Assembly: GCA_029936885.1 (NCBI GenBank)
Contig: JAPYRR010000005.1
Location: 1 to 48,521, forward strand
Length of the DNA: 48,521 nt
Reading direction: 5' to 3'
Source of the DNA: Fidelibacterota bacterium
GTDB lineage: Bacteria > Fidelibacterota > Marinisomatia > Marinisomatales > UBA1611
Under the pieces are notes generated by a model that searched no databases, had not been told where the DNA came from, and worked only from the letters and a program-made list of their open reading frames with translations. A program made the translations under genes and the position numbers. Of this stretch, positions 1-10,972 are shown one piece after another. How positions within the stretch are numbered: the stretch's first letter is position 1; each line of letters begins with the position of its first letter.

Positions 1-382
1 GAAAGGTTGGCAATGCAATCTGGGCATTTATAAAAGATAAGAAAAATAGTAGCGGGATAATTCTCATCCCCAAATCTACACATCATCCCACAAATAAAAA
101 AACCCGCTCTAAAAAATATGTGGGATATGTTATACTCTGCATCTGCATAGGCGGTATAGAAAGAATAAATCCAGTGTTACCAAAACCTGCAGAAAAAATT
201 TAAAGACACGCTACTCCGCAGCCTGAAAACCAGCCTTGGTGTATCCGAAAAAGAAGATTACTTTTTAGTAGCAGATATGTTGCAATTATGCACTTATTTG
301 CACGCTTTTTAACAAAATGACAGGCATCTGTTTAAAACAACAAAAAAACCTCTCATCTGACGACAAAAGGCTTTGTAAGGAG

Positions 383-455
<73 letters not shown>

Positions 456-598
456 AATTATTTAAAAAATGAAAATTGAAAAGAAAATATTAAAAATACC
501 TTTCCAAATCCTGACAGAAAATTAAAAGTAAAAATTAAGTATTTATAGTGAAATTGTTCATTTAGTTTCATGTCACAACTTTCTTTTTTCAAATTTCA

Positions 599-2755
599 TC
601 AAAGTTTTTCGTTAAAGAAATCAATCATTTTCCTATAAAGATGTTCTCTTGATCCATCTCCATAAATACCATGATTTCGATTAGGATAAAGTAACCATTC
701 CACATCTTTCCCTGCTTTTATTGCAGCTTGAACAAAGTGGGTCGTATTTTGAGAATGAACATTATCATCACCTGTACCATGAATTATTAATAGACTTCCC
801 TCCATTCTATCAACCCAAGAAATAGTATTCGTTGAATCATATCCTGTGCTATTTTCCTGGGGAAGCCCCATGGATCGCTCCGTGTATGCTGTATCATAGA
901 GATGATAATCTGTCACGGGAGCCACAGAGACACCTGCCTTAAAATATTTCCCGTTTTTGGTCAGCATGAGACATGTGAAATACCCGCCTCCACTCCATCC
1001 CCAGGCACCGATACGTTTAGGATCTGCGAACCCTTTATCCACAAGGTAGTTTAAGCCGGCCAAGTGATCTTTAGCCAAATAATGGGCCATATCACCATAA
1101 CTCAAATTCTTAAATGCTTCTCCACGCCCACTCATACCTCGGGAATCCATGGAAAATACAATATATCCTTGTTGAGCTAAATATTGATTCCATGAGCTCC
1201 CCCAGCGATTCCAAACAATCTGAGTCCCTGGCATTCCATATCCATACATGATAACTGGATATTTTTTAGTCTCATCAAAATTGGGTGGAAAAGTAACGAT
1301 TCCATCCAGAATTTCTGTTCCGTCCGCGGTGGGGAATTGAATTATCTGCGGTGTGGTCCACTCATATTCATCGAACTGCTTACTATCTGTGTCACCAAGA
1401 ATTTTAATAATTCTGCCCGTTAGTAAATCTTTATAAACAATTTTACGTGGAACTGATAAACTAGAATACGTATCGATAAAGTAATCATTCAACCCTGAAA
1501 TTTCAATTTGATGGGATCCATCTTCAGGCGTAAGAAGTTTTATATTAGAACCATCAAAATGAATGGAATAAAACCGCGTCTCAAATACTGATTCTTTATT
1601 TGCTGTGAAATAAATAAGTTTTAATTCTTCGTCAATATATTTTATGGATTTTACTTCCCATTCTCCTTCCGTTATTTGCCATGACTTTGAACCAGAATGC
1701 TTTGCCATCCAAATATGTTTATATCCAGAATTTTCTGAGATCCAGATGATTTTTCCGTCATCCAAAAAATTGATTTGACCATGATTTTCCAGCCACCCAA
1801 CTGAATCGGATTCGGATAATATTTTCAATGATCTTCCAGTATTTCGATCAGAAATAAATAAGTCCCAATTTTTTTGTTTTCGACCCAATTTTAAAAAGGC
1901 TATTTTCTCATTGTTGACCCACTCCATCCACGGAAGATAATCATTATCTACTTGAGCATATTGAATCCATTTTCGCCCGCCACCTTTAATCCTGAGAATT
2001 CCTATTCTCATGGTTGGATTAGTTTCTCCTGCTTTCGGGTACCTAATTTTTTGGATTCTTGGATATAACCCCATTTCATCGAATAGAGTAAACTCAGGTA
2101 CTTTGGATTCATCTTCCTCCCAAAAAGCGATGGATCGACTATCCGGGGACCAGCGATAACCATCATACCCGGTCAATTCTTCTTCATAAAGCCAACCAAA
2201 ATGGCCATTCGACACTGTGGTGGATCCGGTTGTTGTCAGTTGTTTTTCTCGGTTCCTTTTAAATTCATAAAAATAAAGATTATTATCTTTTCGAACGTAA
2301 GCAACCAATTTTCCATTCGGCGAAAATTTCACATTACGAAGATTCATATTATTGTTACTGATGGGAATTAACGTTTCGGATTTTAAATCATAGGCAAAAT
2401 AGGTTCCAGAATTTGAATGACGCCAAATCTTTTCTGATTGTGTCTTAATTAAAAGTTTATCACTGGACTGACTAAAAGATATACTATTCACATTAAGTAC
2501 TTCACTTTCCCAAATAAATGCTGCACTATCCAGAAAAAGGACGGTATCTTGTTCCGGTAACGTTACTTTATACCAAGATTTCCAATTGTCTTTATTCCCC
2601 CGAATCAAAAAAGAATTTTCATTGGGTACAGGAATTTTCCAACCTAATGATGCTGATTTAAAAGGTGAGTTTAAGACTCCTTCTTCAAAACTTAACCACA
2701 CACCCATTAGAGGATTAATCATTACTATAAATAAACTGATTTTTAGAAGTTTCAC
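599..2755 (-). CDS. S9 family peptidase, dipeptidyl-peptidase IV type (DPPIV N-terminal propeller plus prolyl oligopeptidase catalytic domain), secreted
   Basis: 718 aa; N-terminal signal-like segment; catalytic motif GWSGGGYF; C-terminal DDNVHSQNT and NHGI motifs typical of S9. Confidence 0.9.
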   Translation of the reverse strand: MKLLKISLFIVMINPLMGVWLSFEEGVLNSPFKSASLGWKIPVPNENSFLIRGNKDNWKSWYKVTLPEQDTVLFLDSAAFIWESEVLNVNSISFSQSSDKLLIKTQSEKIWRHSNSGTYFAYDLKSETLIPISNNNMNLRNVKFSPNGKLVAYVRKDNNLYFYEFKRNREKQLTTTGSTTVSNGHFGWLYEEELTGYDGYRWSPDSRSIAFWEEDESKVPEFTLFDEMGLYPRIQKIRYPKAGETNPTMRIGILRIKGGGRKWIQYAQVDNDYLPWMEWVNNEKIAFLKLGRKQKNWDLFISDRNTGRSLKILSESDSVGWLENHGQINFLDDGKIIWISENSGYKHIWMAKHSGSKSWQITEGEWEVKSIKYIDEELKLIYFTANKESVFETRFYSIHFDGSNIKLLTPEDGSHQIEISGLNDYFIDTYSSLSVPRKIVYKDLLTGRIIKILGDTDSKQFDEYEWTTPQIIQFPTADGTEILDGIVTFPPNFDETKKYPVIMYGYGMPGTQIVWNRWGSSWNQYLAQQGYIVFSMDSRGMSGRGEAFKNLSYGDMAHYLAKDHLAGLNYLVDKGFADPKRIGAWGWSGGGYFTCLMLTKNGKYFKAGVSVAPVTDYHLYDTAYTERSMGLPQENSTGYDSTNTISWVDRMEGSLLIIHGTGDDNVHSQNTTHFVQAAIKAGKDVEWLLYPNRNHGIYGDGSREHLYRKMIDFFNEKL

Positions 2756-2757
2756 TA

Positions 2758-3426
2758 TTAAAGTTCTCCTTTCACTCTCTCTAAGAAATTGACCATCATT
2801 TCAAAAGTTAATCTTTTTGTATTTACATTTCGCGGGCTGGGATGGAATGCTCCATATAGAATGAGTCCATTGGGGAGTTCATACCTTACACCATGGCCAA
2901 ATTTAAAATCTTTCATTTTTAACGGATGTGATTTACGAACAAATTTTAAACAAGAATCAAACCCGATCTTCCCCAATGATACTACAATTTTTAAATTTTT
3001 TAACAATTCAAATTCTTGAGCTAAAAAAGGTTCACAATTATTTTTTTCTTCAGGACTGGGTTTATCTCCAGGCGGTACACATTTTACAGCTGCAGTAATA
3101 TAACCATCAATTTCAAGTCCATCATTCCGATGATCCGAATTTGGTTGATTCGCTAACCCGACGTGGTGAAGACATTTAAACAGAAAATCAGCTGATTTAT
3201 CTCCCGTGAACACTCGACCTGTACGGTTTCCACCGTGTGCCGCAGGTGCAAGTCCTAGAATCATTAATTTCGCATTTGGGTTCCCATACCCAGGAACAGG
3301 TTTCCCCCAATAGTCCCATTCTAAATAAGATTTCCGTTTATCTTGTGCAATTTTTTCACGGAAGTCGACCAATCTTTTACATTTATAACAGCCAGTAACT
3401 TTTTTTTCTAAAACTGCAAGTGTCAT
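2758..3426 (-). CDS. Uracil-DNA glycosylase, family 5 (UDGb-like)
   Basis: Motifs GLAPAAHGGNRTGRVFTGDKSADFL and FHPSPRNVNTKRLT; N-terminal CYKC cysteines. Confidence 0.85.
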   Translation of the reverse strand: MTLAVLEKKVTGCYKCKRLVDFREKIAQDKRKSYLEWDYWGKPVPGYGNPNAKLMILGLAPAAHGGNRTGRVFTGDKSADFLFKCLHHVGLANQPNSDHRNDGLEIDGYITAAVKCVPPGDKPSPEEKNNCEPFLAQEFELLKNLKIVVSLGKIGFDSCLKFVRKSHPLKMKDFKFGHGVRYELPNGLILYGAFHPSPRNVNTKRLTFEMMVNFLERVKGEL

Positions 3427-4472
3427 TCTTCATTCATGAGAAGAACTTTACCAAAATTCTTTCTATCTGATATGTATTGATGTGCTTCTGAAGCTTTTTC
3501 CATTGAAAAGACGGAATCTACCTTTGGAGAGATAATGCCCTCATCCAACCATTTTAATAAAAGAGCTCCATATCGCTTAACAAGATCATGACGTTTTTGA
3601 ATTAGACCTAAATGAAATCCAAAAACGCCTTTATTTTTCACCATCAAATTCATAGGATTGAATTTTGGCATACCAAAATATTCGGGTAAGATTTTCAAAT
3701 AATTCTTTTTAGTTCCCAAGGCAGCACTGCTAAATCCATAGGAGACCAATCTCCCAAATTCAGCTAAACATCCGTAACTATTTTTCAATGCTTTTCCGCC
3801 CAATGAATCGATAATTACATCTGCTCCTCTCCCATCTGTAATTTCAAGTACTCGTGATTTAAAATCTTCAGTCCGATAATCAATTAAATGCTCCACGCCC
3901 ATTTCACGAATATTTTCATGCTTCCAACCCGAACAGGTTCCAATTATTTTTACACCTAGATGTTGAGCAATTTGTAAAGCAGCGACTCCAACTCCACCGC
4001 CAATACCATGGATGAGAAACCATTCATTCTCTCGAATGGCTGCTTGATGCACCATCATAAAATACGCTGTAAGATAATTGACCGGAAAAGCAGCTGCCAC
4101 ATCCATCCATTTATCCTGAATAAAAAATAACTGCTCTACCGGTACATTCGCATGCGTGGAGTAACCATGAAACCGAGATAATCCCACAACTGCTTTTCCA
4201 ATGAGACTCCTATTCGAATCATCTCCGACTTTTTCAATAATTCCTGCAATCTCAAAACCGGGTACATAGGGCGGTTTAGGTGCTGTAGGATATAACCCCA
4301 TTCGTCCCATAATATCCGCAAAATTAATGCCCGTATATTTTATTTTAACACAAACTTCACCCGTTTTTGGATCTTCTAACGTATCGTTTTTAAATTGTAA
4401 TACGTTCGGAGCACCGTGCTTCGTTACAAATATTGATTGTGAATTAGTCATTTTGATCCATGGAAGATACAT
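3423..4472 (-). CDS. Zinc-type alcohol dehydrogenase / quinone oxidoreductase family (MDR, VAT1-like)
   Basis: 349 aa; GIGGGVGVAALQIAQHLG Rossmann motif; MDR domain layout. True start may be the internal ATG (MTNSQ) at 4451. Confidence 0.85.
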   Translation of the reverse strand: MYLPWIKMTNSQSIFVTKHGAPNVLQFKNDTLEDPKTGEVCVKIKYTGINFADIMGRMGLYPTAPKPPYVPGFEIAGIIEKVGDDSNRSLIGKAVVGLSRFHGYSTHANVPVEQLFFIQDKWMDVAAAFPVNYLTAYFMMVHQAAIRENEWFLIHGIGGGVGVAALQIAQHLGVKIIGTCSGWKHENIREMGVEHLIDYRTEDFKSRVLEITDGRGADVIIDSLGGKALKNSYGCLAEFGRLVSYGFSSAALGTKKNYLKILPEYFGMPKFNPMNLMVKNKGVFGFHLGLIQKRHDLVKRYGALLLKWLDEGIISPKVDSVFSMEKASEAHQYISDRKNFGKVLLMNEE

Positions 4473-4576
4473 CAGTCTTGCTCATTGTTTCATCAATAAC
4501 CATTCTATAAATTTGCCAGCTGTTTTTCACGGTTATATATTCACATAAAATATTTACAGATTATAAAGGGTTATTT

Positions 4577-6406
4577 ATGGCTTTAATGACAACCATGCGC
4601 GAAAAGATGCATGTTGTATTGTGGGCATTGCTAGCAATGTTTCTTCTAAGTATGACGATTGGAGGAATGGTCGGTGGTGCAAATATAATTGATCAATTAA
4701 TTGGTAGGGTAAATCCTTTAACAACTATTGCTCAAATTAATGGACAAGATGTATCTCCTGATTATTTTAATCAGTTAGTAAATCGCGAGATTGAGCAAGC
4801 TCGTTCCACAGGGCAGAAGATTACCGATTTCCAATTGCAACGAGCACGAAATACGGTATGGGACAATCTCCTTCAAGATGTGTTAGTATCTCAAGAGGTT
4901 GAGCGGTTAAATATTACCGCAACAGATGATGAAGTGTTATTTCATTTAGAGAATAACCCACCTCCCTTTCTTCAACAGAATCCAAGTTTTATGACAGATG
5001 GGAAATTTGATTGGGATAAATACAGAGGCGCTCTTGCAAACCCCCAAGGAGATGAATGGGCACCCATTGAATCTTTTATGAAAAATACCTTTATTCCAAA
5101 TTATAAACTTCAACAAATGCTGGATGAAAGTATTGTTATTTCTGAAAGAGACGTAAAAAATGAATTTATAAAACGAAATGTTCAATATACTGTGTCAGGA
5201 ATTCATGTTACATCTGCAAAAGTCCCCTCAGAAGAATCTGATCCCACTGATGATGAATTATTGGCAGAATATGAAAAATCTAAATCTGATTTTACGCATG
5301 ATGGATTACGAGCATTATCCTATGTAACATGGAAAAAAGAGCCATCAAAAGAAGACTCTCTATCCGCTGAAAAATTAGCATCGGAATTATTTGACCGGGC
5401 AAAAAGTGGAGAAGATTTCGCTACATTGGCTAATGAATTTTCAGTAGATCCAGGAAATCAAGGAACGAAAGGCGGAGATTTGGGCTGGTTTGAAAAAGGG
5501 AGAATGGTTAAATCATTTGATATTGCTGCATTTTCGGCAACAAAGGGTGATATAGTCGGTCCAATTAAATCTAATTTTGGATTTCACATTATTTATGTAA
5601 AAGATAAAAAATCTGAAAATGGTAAAGAACAAGTCTTGGCATCCCATATTTTATTACAAGTAGAAATGAGTCCCACTACCCTTTCCAATTTAAAACGTGA
5701 AGCAACTTTATTTAGTTATGATGCACAGGACGATGGATTTAGTGCAGCAGTTGAATCAAATCAACTTACAGCAGAATCCCGAGATAAATTGACGGATAGA
5801 GGGTTGGCAATTCGAGGATTAGGTGGATTCAGGTCTGCCATAAGATTTGCCTACAACGGTGAAATGGGTCAATCATCTGATGTATTGGAAAATGATCAAT
5901 ATTTTGCAGTTTTTACTTTGGATGGAATCACAGCACCTGGGGTAAAACCATTCGAAGATGTTGAAGCCCAACTCAGGGGTAAATTAAAAAAAGAAAAAGT
6001 AATGGATGCAACTTTAGTTGAAGCAAATAAGGCTTTGGTTAAAATAGCAAGTAATTCCCTAAGTCTAGATCAATTAATTGAAAGCGATAGTGAATTAGAT
6101 GGTATTAAAAATGATGTTAAAACATTAAACCAAGGATTTACATCCATTGGGCGAAGTAATTACATCACAGGTGCACTCCTTGCTGCTGAACCGGGTGAAA
6201 TTCTTGGACCTTTAGAAACAGGTCGCGGGCATGCCATTATACAAGTTATGGAGATTGGTCAATTTGATTCAACGGAGTATAAAGCTCAGAAAGGCTCACT
6301 TCGAATAACAATATTCAATCGAAAACAAAATCAGTATTTCCAAGCATGGTTAGAACATTTGAAAGAAAATGCTAAAATAATTGATAACAGGAAATATTAT
6401 TTTTAA
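4577..6406 (+). CDS. Periplasmic peptidylprolyl isomerase, SurA/PpiD-like with parvulin domain
   Basis: 609 aa; N-terminal TM anchor; SurA_N-like region; parvulin core FATLANEFSVDPGNQGTKGGDLGWFEKGRMV...FGFHIIYV. Confidence 0.88.
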   Translation: MALMTTMREKMHVVLWALLAMFLLSMTIGGMVGGANIIDQLIGRVNPLTTIAQINGQDVSPDYFNQLVNREIEQARSTGQKITDFQLQRARNTVWDNLLQDVLVSQEVERLNITATDDEVLFHLENNPPPFLQQNPSFMTDGKFDWDKYRGALANPQGDEWAPIESFMKNTFIPNYKLQQMLDESIVISERDVKNEFIKRNVQYTVSGIHVTSAKVPSEESDPTDDELLAEYEKSKSDFTHDGLRALSYVTWKKEPSKEDSLSAEKLASELFDRAKSGEDFATLANEFSVDPGNQGTKGGDLGWFEKGRMVKSFDIAAFSATKGDIVGPIKSNFGFHIIYVKDKKSENGKEQVLASHILLQVEMSPTTLSNLKREATLFSYDAQDDGFSAAVESNQLTAESRDKLTDRGLAIRGLGGFRSAIRFAYNGEMGQSSDVLENDQYFAVFTLDGITAPGVKPFEDVEAQLRGKLKKEKVMDATLVEANKALVKIASNSLSLDQLIESDSELDGIKNDVKTLNQGFTSIGRSNYITGALLAAEPGEILGPLETGRGHAIIQVMEIGQFDSTEYKAQKGSLRITIFNRKQNQYFQAWLEHLKENAKIIDNRKYYF

Positions 6407-6423
6407 TATTATATCTTTTTGGA

Positions 6424-6453
6424 AAAAGGCTCGGAATTTCGAGCCTTTTTTAT
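6424..6453 (+). terminator. Rho-independent terminator downstream of the PPIase gene
   Basis: AAAAAGGCTCGGAATTTCGAGCCTTTTTT: stem AAGGCTCG/CGAGCCTT followed by a T-run. Confidence 0.85.
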
Positions 6454-6522
6454 TTCAAGCAAAATTAAATGATTCAAAAGTAAATTCTCATATTAATCCA
6501 TGAATAGAATATCAATAATCCT

Positions 6523-7287
6523 ATGAAATTCAATACAATAAACGTCGATGTGAATAACTCAGTCGCTACGGTAACACTTAATCGTCCTCATGTACGTAAT
6601 GCCATGAATATCCTTATGATGACTGAAATGACTGATTGTTTTAATCAATTGTCAAAGCAATCTGATATTCGAATTATCATATTAAGAGGCAAGGGTAAAT
6701 CGTTTTGTGCCGGTGCAGATATTCAGCATATGAAAGACTCCGGAACGAAAAGTGAACAATATAATAAATCTGATTCTCATTTATTAGCCGATATGTATTA
6801 TGCAGTTGATCATTGTACGAAACCTATAGTTGGGATCGTACAGGGCCACGCATTTGGGGGTGGGTTTGGACTATGCAATGTATGCGATATTACAATTGCG
6901 GATGAAAATACGATTTTCGCTTTGAGTGAAGTCCTAATAGGAATCATTCCAGCTGTTATTGGCCCTTACACTGTGAAAAAAATAGGGTTGTCAGCTTTTA
7001 GGGCTCTTGGAATTTCGGGGGAACGATTTGATGGAAAATATGCAGAAATAATTGGACTCGTCCAATATGCAGTGCCATTGAATGAAATCGAAGATTTATT
7101 AGAATCCGTCATTTCGCAATTAAAAAAAGGTAGCCCAAATGCCCAATCAAAATTCAAAGATTATATCAAAAACATGGATTCATTAGATGCGACTGATGTT
7201 ATTTCAGAATTACGTGCCAGCGAAGAAGGACAGGAAGGGTTAGCTGCCTTTATTGAGAAAAGAAAACCAAATTGGCTGAATGATTAA
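6523..7287 (+). CDS. liuC: Enoyl-CoA hydratase/isomerase family, probable methylglutaconyl-CoA hydratase
   Basis: Crotonase fold motifs (GKSFCAGADIQHMK, GHAFGGGFGL); overlaps the HMG-CoA lyase gene and lies next to a carboxyltransferase. Confidence 0.75.
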   Translation: MKFNTINVDVNNSVATVTLNRPHVRNAMNILMMTEMTDCFNQLSKQSDIRIIILRGKGKSFCAGADIQHMKDSGTKSEQYNKSDSHLLADMYYAVDHCTKPIVGIVQGHAFGGGFGLCNVCDITIADENTIFALSEVLIGIIPAVIGPYTVKKIGLSAFRALGISGERFDGKYAEIIGLVQYAVPLNEIEDLLESVISQLKKGSPNAQSKFKDYIKNMDSLDATDVISELRASEEGQEGLAAFIEKRKPNWLND

Positions 7288-8176
7288 AACACAATCTAAT
7301 CCTAATTTTGTAAAAATTATTGAAGTTGGGCCAAGGGATGGATTACAAAGCCAATCCCAGATCATTTCTTCTGAAGATAAAATCACATATATCGATTTAT
7401 TGTCTGATTCGGGTTTACAAGAAATTGAAGTAACCAGTTTTGTATCTCCAAAATGGATTCCACAACTTGCAGATGCCCAAATGGTCTCTAAATCGATTCA
7501 AAAGAATCCGCGAATTACTTATACGGCCCTTGTTCCAAATATTATAGGACTTGAAAATGCCGTGAATAGCAATTATAAATCTGTTGCGATTTTCACATCC
7601 GTTAGCGAAACTTTTTCAAAAAAAAATATTAATTGCACCATTCGAGATAGCATTCAAAAATTTCATACCATGAAACCGTTTTGGGAAAGTAACCATTTAC
7701 GTGTTCGAGGATATATATCTACTGTATGGCATTGTCCTTATGAAGGTTCAATTAATATTGAATCCGTAATGAATTTAATTGCAAAACTATTAGATCTCGG
7801 CATTAAGGAAATTTCGTTGGGAGACACAATTGGAAAGGCAAATCCTAGTGAAGTATGTCGATTATTGGATCAAATTTTAATCAAATGGGATTCAAGCTTT
7901 TTTGCTCTCCATATGCACGATACATTTGGGTTAGCTGAAAATAATATTAAAGTTGCTATGGAATATGGGATCAATACATTTGATAGTTCTGCCGGTGGAA
8001 TTGGTGGGTGCCCTTATGCTGAAGGTTCTTCCGGAAATATATCAACGGAAAAAGTTTTTACTCTCTGTGATTCTATGGGTATTAAAACAGGAATTCAAAA
8101 AGATAAGCTAGATGAGGCAACTCAATTTATCCAAACAATTTTAAAAAAGGAGTCTTTTACTCATGCCCAAGATTGA
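7280..8176 (+). CDS. Hydroxymethylglutaryl-CoA lyase
   Basis: [11 protein letters not shown] and [19 protein letters not shown] signature; [12 protein letters not shown]. Confidence 0.92.
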   Translation: MIKTQSNPNFVKIIEVGPRDGLQSQSQIISSEDKITYIDLLSDSGLQEIEVTSFVSPKWIPQLADAQMVSKSIQKNPRITYTALVPNIIGLENAVNSNYKSVAIFTSVSETFSKKNINCTIRDSIQKFHTMKPFWESNHLRVRGYISTVWHCPYEGSINIESVMNLIAKLLDLGIKEISLGDTIGKANPSEVCRLLDQILIKWDSSFFALHMHDTFGLAENNIKVAMEYGINTFDSSAGGIGGCPYAEGSSGNISTEKVFTLCDSMGIKTGIQKDKLDEATQFIQTILKKESFTHAQD

Positions 8177-9761
8177 AACAAAAATCGATCCAACGTCTGA
8201 AAAATTTCAATTAAACTATTCTCATCAAAAAATACTGTCTGACGAATTGAATACAGTGTTGGAAAAAATCAGAGAAATGGGGCCTCCTCTTCGCGTTGAG
8301 AAACACCAAAAACGTGGAAAGTTGACTGCGAGAGAAAGGATTTCTAAACTAAAAGATCCAGATGTTAATTTCCTTGAATTTTCTGAATTAGCAGCTTACA
8401 ATGTTTATGATGATGCTGTTCCTGCTGCCGGAATTATTACAGGGATTATTTCAATTCATGGACATTCGTGTGTTGTTGTAGCCAATGATGCAACCGTTAA
8501 AGGTGGTACATATTATCCACTGACAGTAAAAAAACATCTAAGAGCCCAAGAAATCGCTTTCGAAAACCGACTTCCCTGTATTTACCTCGTAGATAGCGGT
8601 GGAGCATTCTTGCCAAAACAGGATGAAGTTTTCCCGGATAGAGATCATTTCGGGCGAATATTTTATAATCAAGCAAGAATGAGCGCAGATGGAATCCCAC
8701 AAATCTCAGCTGTTATGGGATCCTGTACAGCTGGAGGTGCCTATGTCCCTGCTATGAGTGACGAAGCAATAATAGTTAATAAAACAGGGACAATCTTTCT
8801 AGCGGGCCCTCCTTTGGTTAAAGCAGCCATTGGAGAAACAGCCACTGCTGAAGAATTAGGAGGCGCACGACTTCATACCCGTTTCAGTGGTGTTGCAGAT
8901 CATTTTGCCGAAAATGATGAGGAAGCTATTAATATGATTCGTGGTATTATAAATCATTTTCCCGACCAAGCCCCAAAGGATCTTGATTATAATGAACCCG
9001 TTTATGATGCCGATGAATTGTTTGGTATCTTAACCAAAAGTCACAGAACACCTTTTGATGTCCATGAAGTGATAGCTCGTATTGTTGATGATTCAAATTT
9101 TGAAGAATTCAAGGCTGATTATGGAAAAACTCTTGTGACTGGGTTTAGCAAGATTGGTGGAGAGTCCATCGGTATTGTAGCAAATAATGGAATCCTGTTT
9201 AGTGAAACGGCCTTAAAAGGAGCTCACTTTGTTGAGATATGTTGTCAACGAAAGATTCCTCTTCTTTTTCTCCAAAACATCACTGGGTTTATGGTTGGCA
9301 AAAAAGCTGAATCCGGCGGCATAGCAAAAAATGGTGCTAAAATGGTTCAGGCGGTGGCTACAGCGAATGTTCCAAAATTAACAGTAGTAATTGGAGGGAG
9401 TTTTGGCGCTGGGAATTATGCCATGAGTGGTCGTGCTTATCAACCGAGATTTATGTGGATGTGGCCAAATTCAAGGATCTCCGTTATGGGTGGCGATCAA
9501 GCTGCTAATGTATTGGCGACGGTAAAAAGTGATCAACTCAAATCTACGGGTAAAGAATTATCGGCAGAGGAAATTGAAGCATTAAGGAAACCTATACTTG
9601 ATAAATATGAAAAAGAAGGCCATCCCTATTACGCAAGTGCCCGACTATGGGACGATGGTGTCATCAAACCTACCGACACTAGACGAATCCTAATGCAAGC
9701 GTTAAAAGCAATCAAAAATAATCCATCGCCAGATCCTAAATTTCCCGTTTTCCGGATGTAG
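8163..9761 (+). CDS. liuB: Acyl-CoA carboxylase carboxyltransferase subunit, probable methylcrotonoyl-CoA carboxylase beta
   Basis: 532 aa; [57 protein letters not shown] typical of MCC beta; context with liuC and HMGL. Confidence 0.9.
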   Translation: MPKIETKIDPTSEKFQLNYSHQKILSDELNTVLEKIREMGPPLRVEKHQKRGKLTARERISKLKDPDVNFLEFSELAAYNVYDDAVPAAGIITGIISIHGHSCVVVANDATVKGGTYYPLTVKKHLRAQEIAFENRLPCIYLVDSGGAFLPKQDEVFPDRDHFGRIFYNQARMSADGIPQISAVMGSCTAGGAYVPAMSDEAIIVNKTGTIFLAGPPLVKAAIGETATAEELGGARLHTRFSGVADHFAENDEEAINMIRGIINHFPDQAPKDLDYNEPVYDADELFGILTKSHRTPFDVHEVIARIVDDSNFEEFKADYGKTLVTGFSKIGGESIGIVANNGILFSETALKGAHFVEICCQRKIPLLFLQNITGFMVGKKAESGGIAKNGAKMVQAVATANVPKLTVVIGGSFGAGNYAMSGRAYQPRFMWMWPNSRISVMGGDQAANVLATVKSDQLKSTGKELSAEEIEALRKPILDKYEKEGHPYYASARLWDDGVIKPTDTRRILMQALKAIKNNPSPDPKFPVFRM

Positions 9762-9763
9762 TA

Positions 9764-9791
9764 TGTCATACCGGCCGGAGAGCTGGTATCC
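9764..9791. repeat. Short imperfect-palindromic intergenic repeat
   Basis: TGTCATACCGGCCGGAGAGCTGGTATCC; TACCGGC...GCTGGTA forms a hairpin (one G-T wobble). Resembles widespread TGTCAT(T/A)CC...GGAATCC intergenic repeats. Confidence 0.6.
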
Positions 9792-9856
9792 ATTTGATTC
9801 TGAGTTCAATTATCTAGAATAATTACTTTTTTACATAATAGAATAATACAGATGAA

Positions 9857-10078
9857 ATGACCTATTACGTCTACATTCTCACAGACAAACGAAACGGAAC
9901 CCTTTATATCGGAGCTACAAATAATCTTGAGCAACGCATGTTCGATCATAAAAATGGAACGGGAAGCATTTTTACTAAAAAATACAAAGTAACTAATCTT
10001 ATGTATTATGAAGAAACAGATGATATTGGCGCAGCCATTCACCGGGAGAAACAACTCAAAAAATGGATGCTGAATTAA
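9857..10078 (+). CDS. GIY-YIG nuclease superfamily protein, C-terminally short
   Basis: YYVYILTDKRNGTLYIGATNNLEQRMFDHKNG; ends at REKQLKKWMLN*, where relatives continue roughly 15-20 aa. Confidence 0.8.
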   Translation: MTYYVYILTDKRNGTLYIGATNNLEQRMFDHKNGTGSIFTKKYKVTNLMYYEETDDIGAAIHREKQLKKWMLN

Positions 10079-10093
10079 GTCCGGTATGAAATA

Positions 10094-10972
10094 ATGGTAA
10101 AATTTAAATCCAAAAAGATGCGATTAACTCTCCTGATGATCCTGGCCATGATCACCTGGGGATTGTCGTGGACCAATGCAAAAATATTAGGTAATTATGG
10201 GGATGCACCGCTTATGATGTTTTGGCGATTTTTTATTGCCACTATTTCTTTTGCTCCGATAGTTTGGTTGAAAAAGGAATCATTTAAAATCAGTAAAGAA
10301 GCACTTCATTTTATTATTCTAAATTCTATATTTATGACATCTTACAACTTTTTTTATTTTAAAGGAACCCAAGTCGGATTAGCGGGAGAAGGTGGTGTCT
10401 TGGTCACAACGTTGAATCCGATTCTTACAACACTTTTTTCTGCGCTTTTCTTCGGTGGTATTTTATTGAGGAAAGATATTGTTGGACTCATGCTCGGATT
10501 TTTTGGCGGTGCATGTATTCTCAAAATATGGGATCTAAACCTTGATCTACTTTTTCAATCGGGGAATTTCCATTTTATTATGGCGTCCTTGTCTTGGGTG
10601 TCAGTAACGATCTTAACATCGAGATCAAAATCAGTCATCCCTTTTATTCCCTATAGTTTTTGGTGCTTCGCGCTATCAGCAATTTTTAGTTTATTCATAG
10701 CAGTGAATGAACCCTTGTTGGATGTTTTCCAATTTGATTGGATCTTTTGGCTAAATATGATGTGTTTGGCTGTAGCTGCCATGGCATTTGGTACATCAGT
10801 ATATTTTCAGGCTTCTGTGGAATTGGGGGCTAAAAAAGCCAGTGCTTACATATTCACCGTCCCCTTAACTGCCATGGGATTTGCCATGTATTATTTAGGT
10901 GAGCCGCTTATGATTACCACACTGATTGGAGGGACTTTGGGTGTTGCTGCGGTTTATTTGATCAATAAATAA
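10094..10972 (+). CDS. EamA/DMT family transporter
   Basis: 292 aa, about 10 TM helices, duplicated EamA pattern (ITWGLSWTNAKILG; LGEPLMITTLIGGTLGVAAVYL). Confidence 0.88.
   Translation: MVKFKSKKMRLTLLMILAMITWGLSWTNAKILGNYGDAPLMMFWRFFIATISFAPIVWLKKESFKISKEALHFIILNSIFMTSYNFFYFKGTQVGLAGEGGVLVTTLNPILTTLFSALFFGGILLRKDIVGLMLGFFGGACILKIWDLNLDLLFQSGNFHFIMASLSWVSVTILTSRSKSVIPFIPYSFWCFALSAIFSLFIAVNEPLLDVFQFDWIFWLNMMCLAVAAMAFGTSVYFQASVELGAKKASAYIFTVPLTAMGFAMYYLGEPLMITTLIGGTLGVAAVYLINK

Noticed and set aside
51-117. AGCGGG...CCCGCT inverted repeat near the left edge as a terminator or structured RNA
   Set aside because: Only 6 bp with a long AT-rich loop and no T-run; not distinguishable from chance.
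9806-10054. Minus-strand 82-aa ORF opposite the GIY-YIG gene
   Set aside because: Antisense to a recognisable GIY-YIG domain, no independent support.
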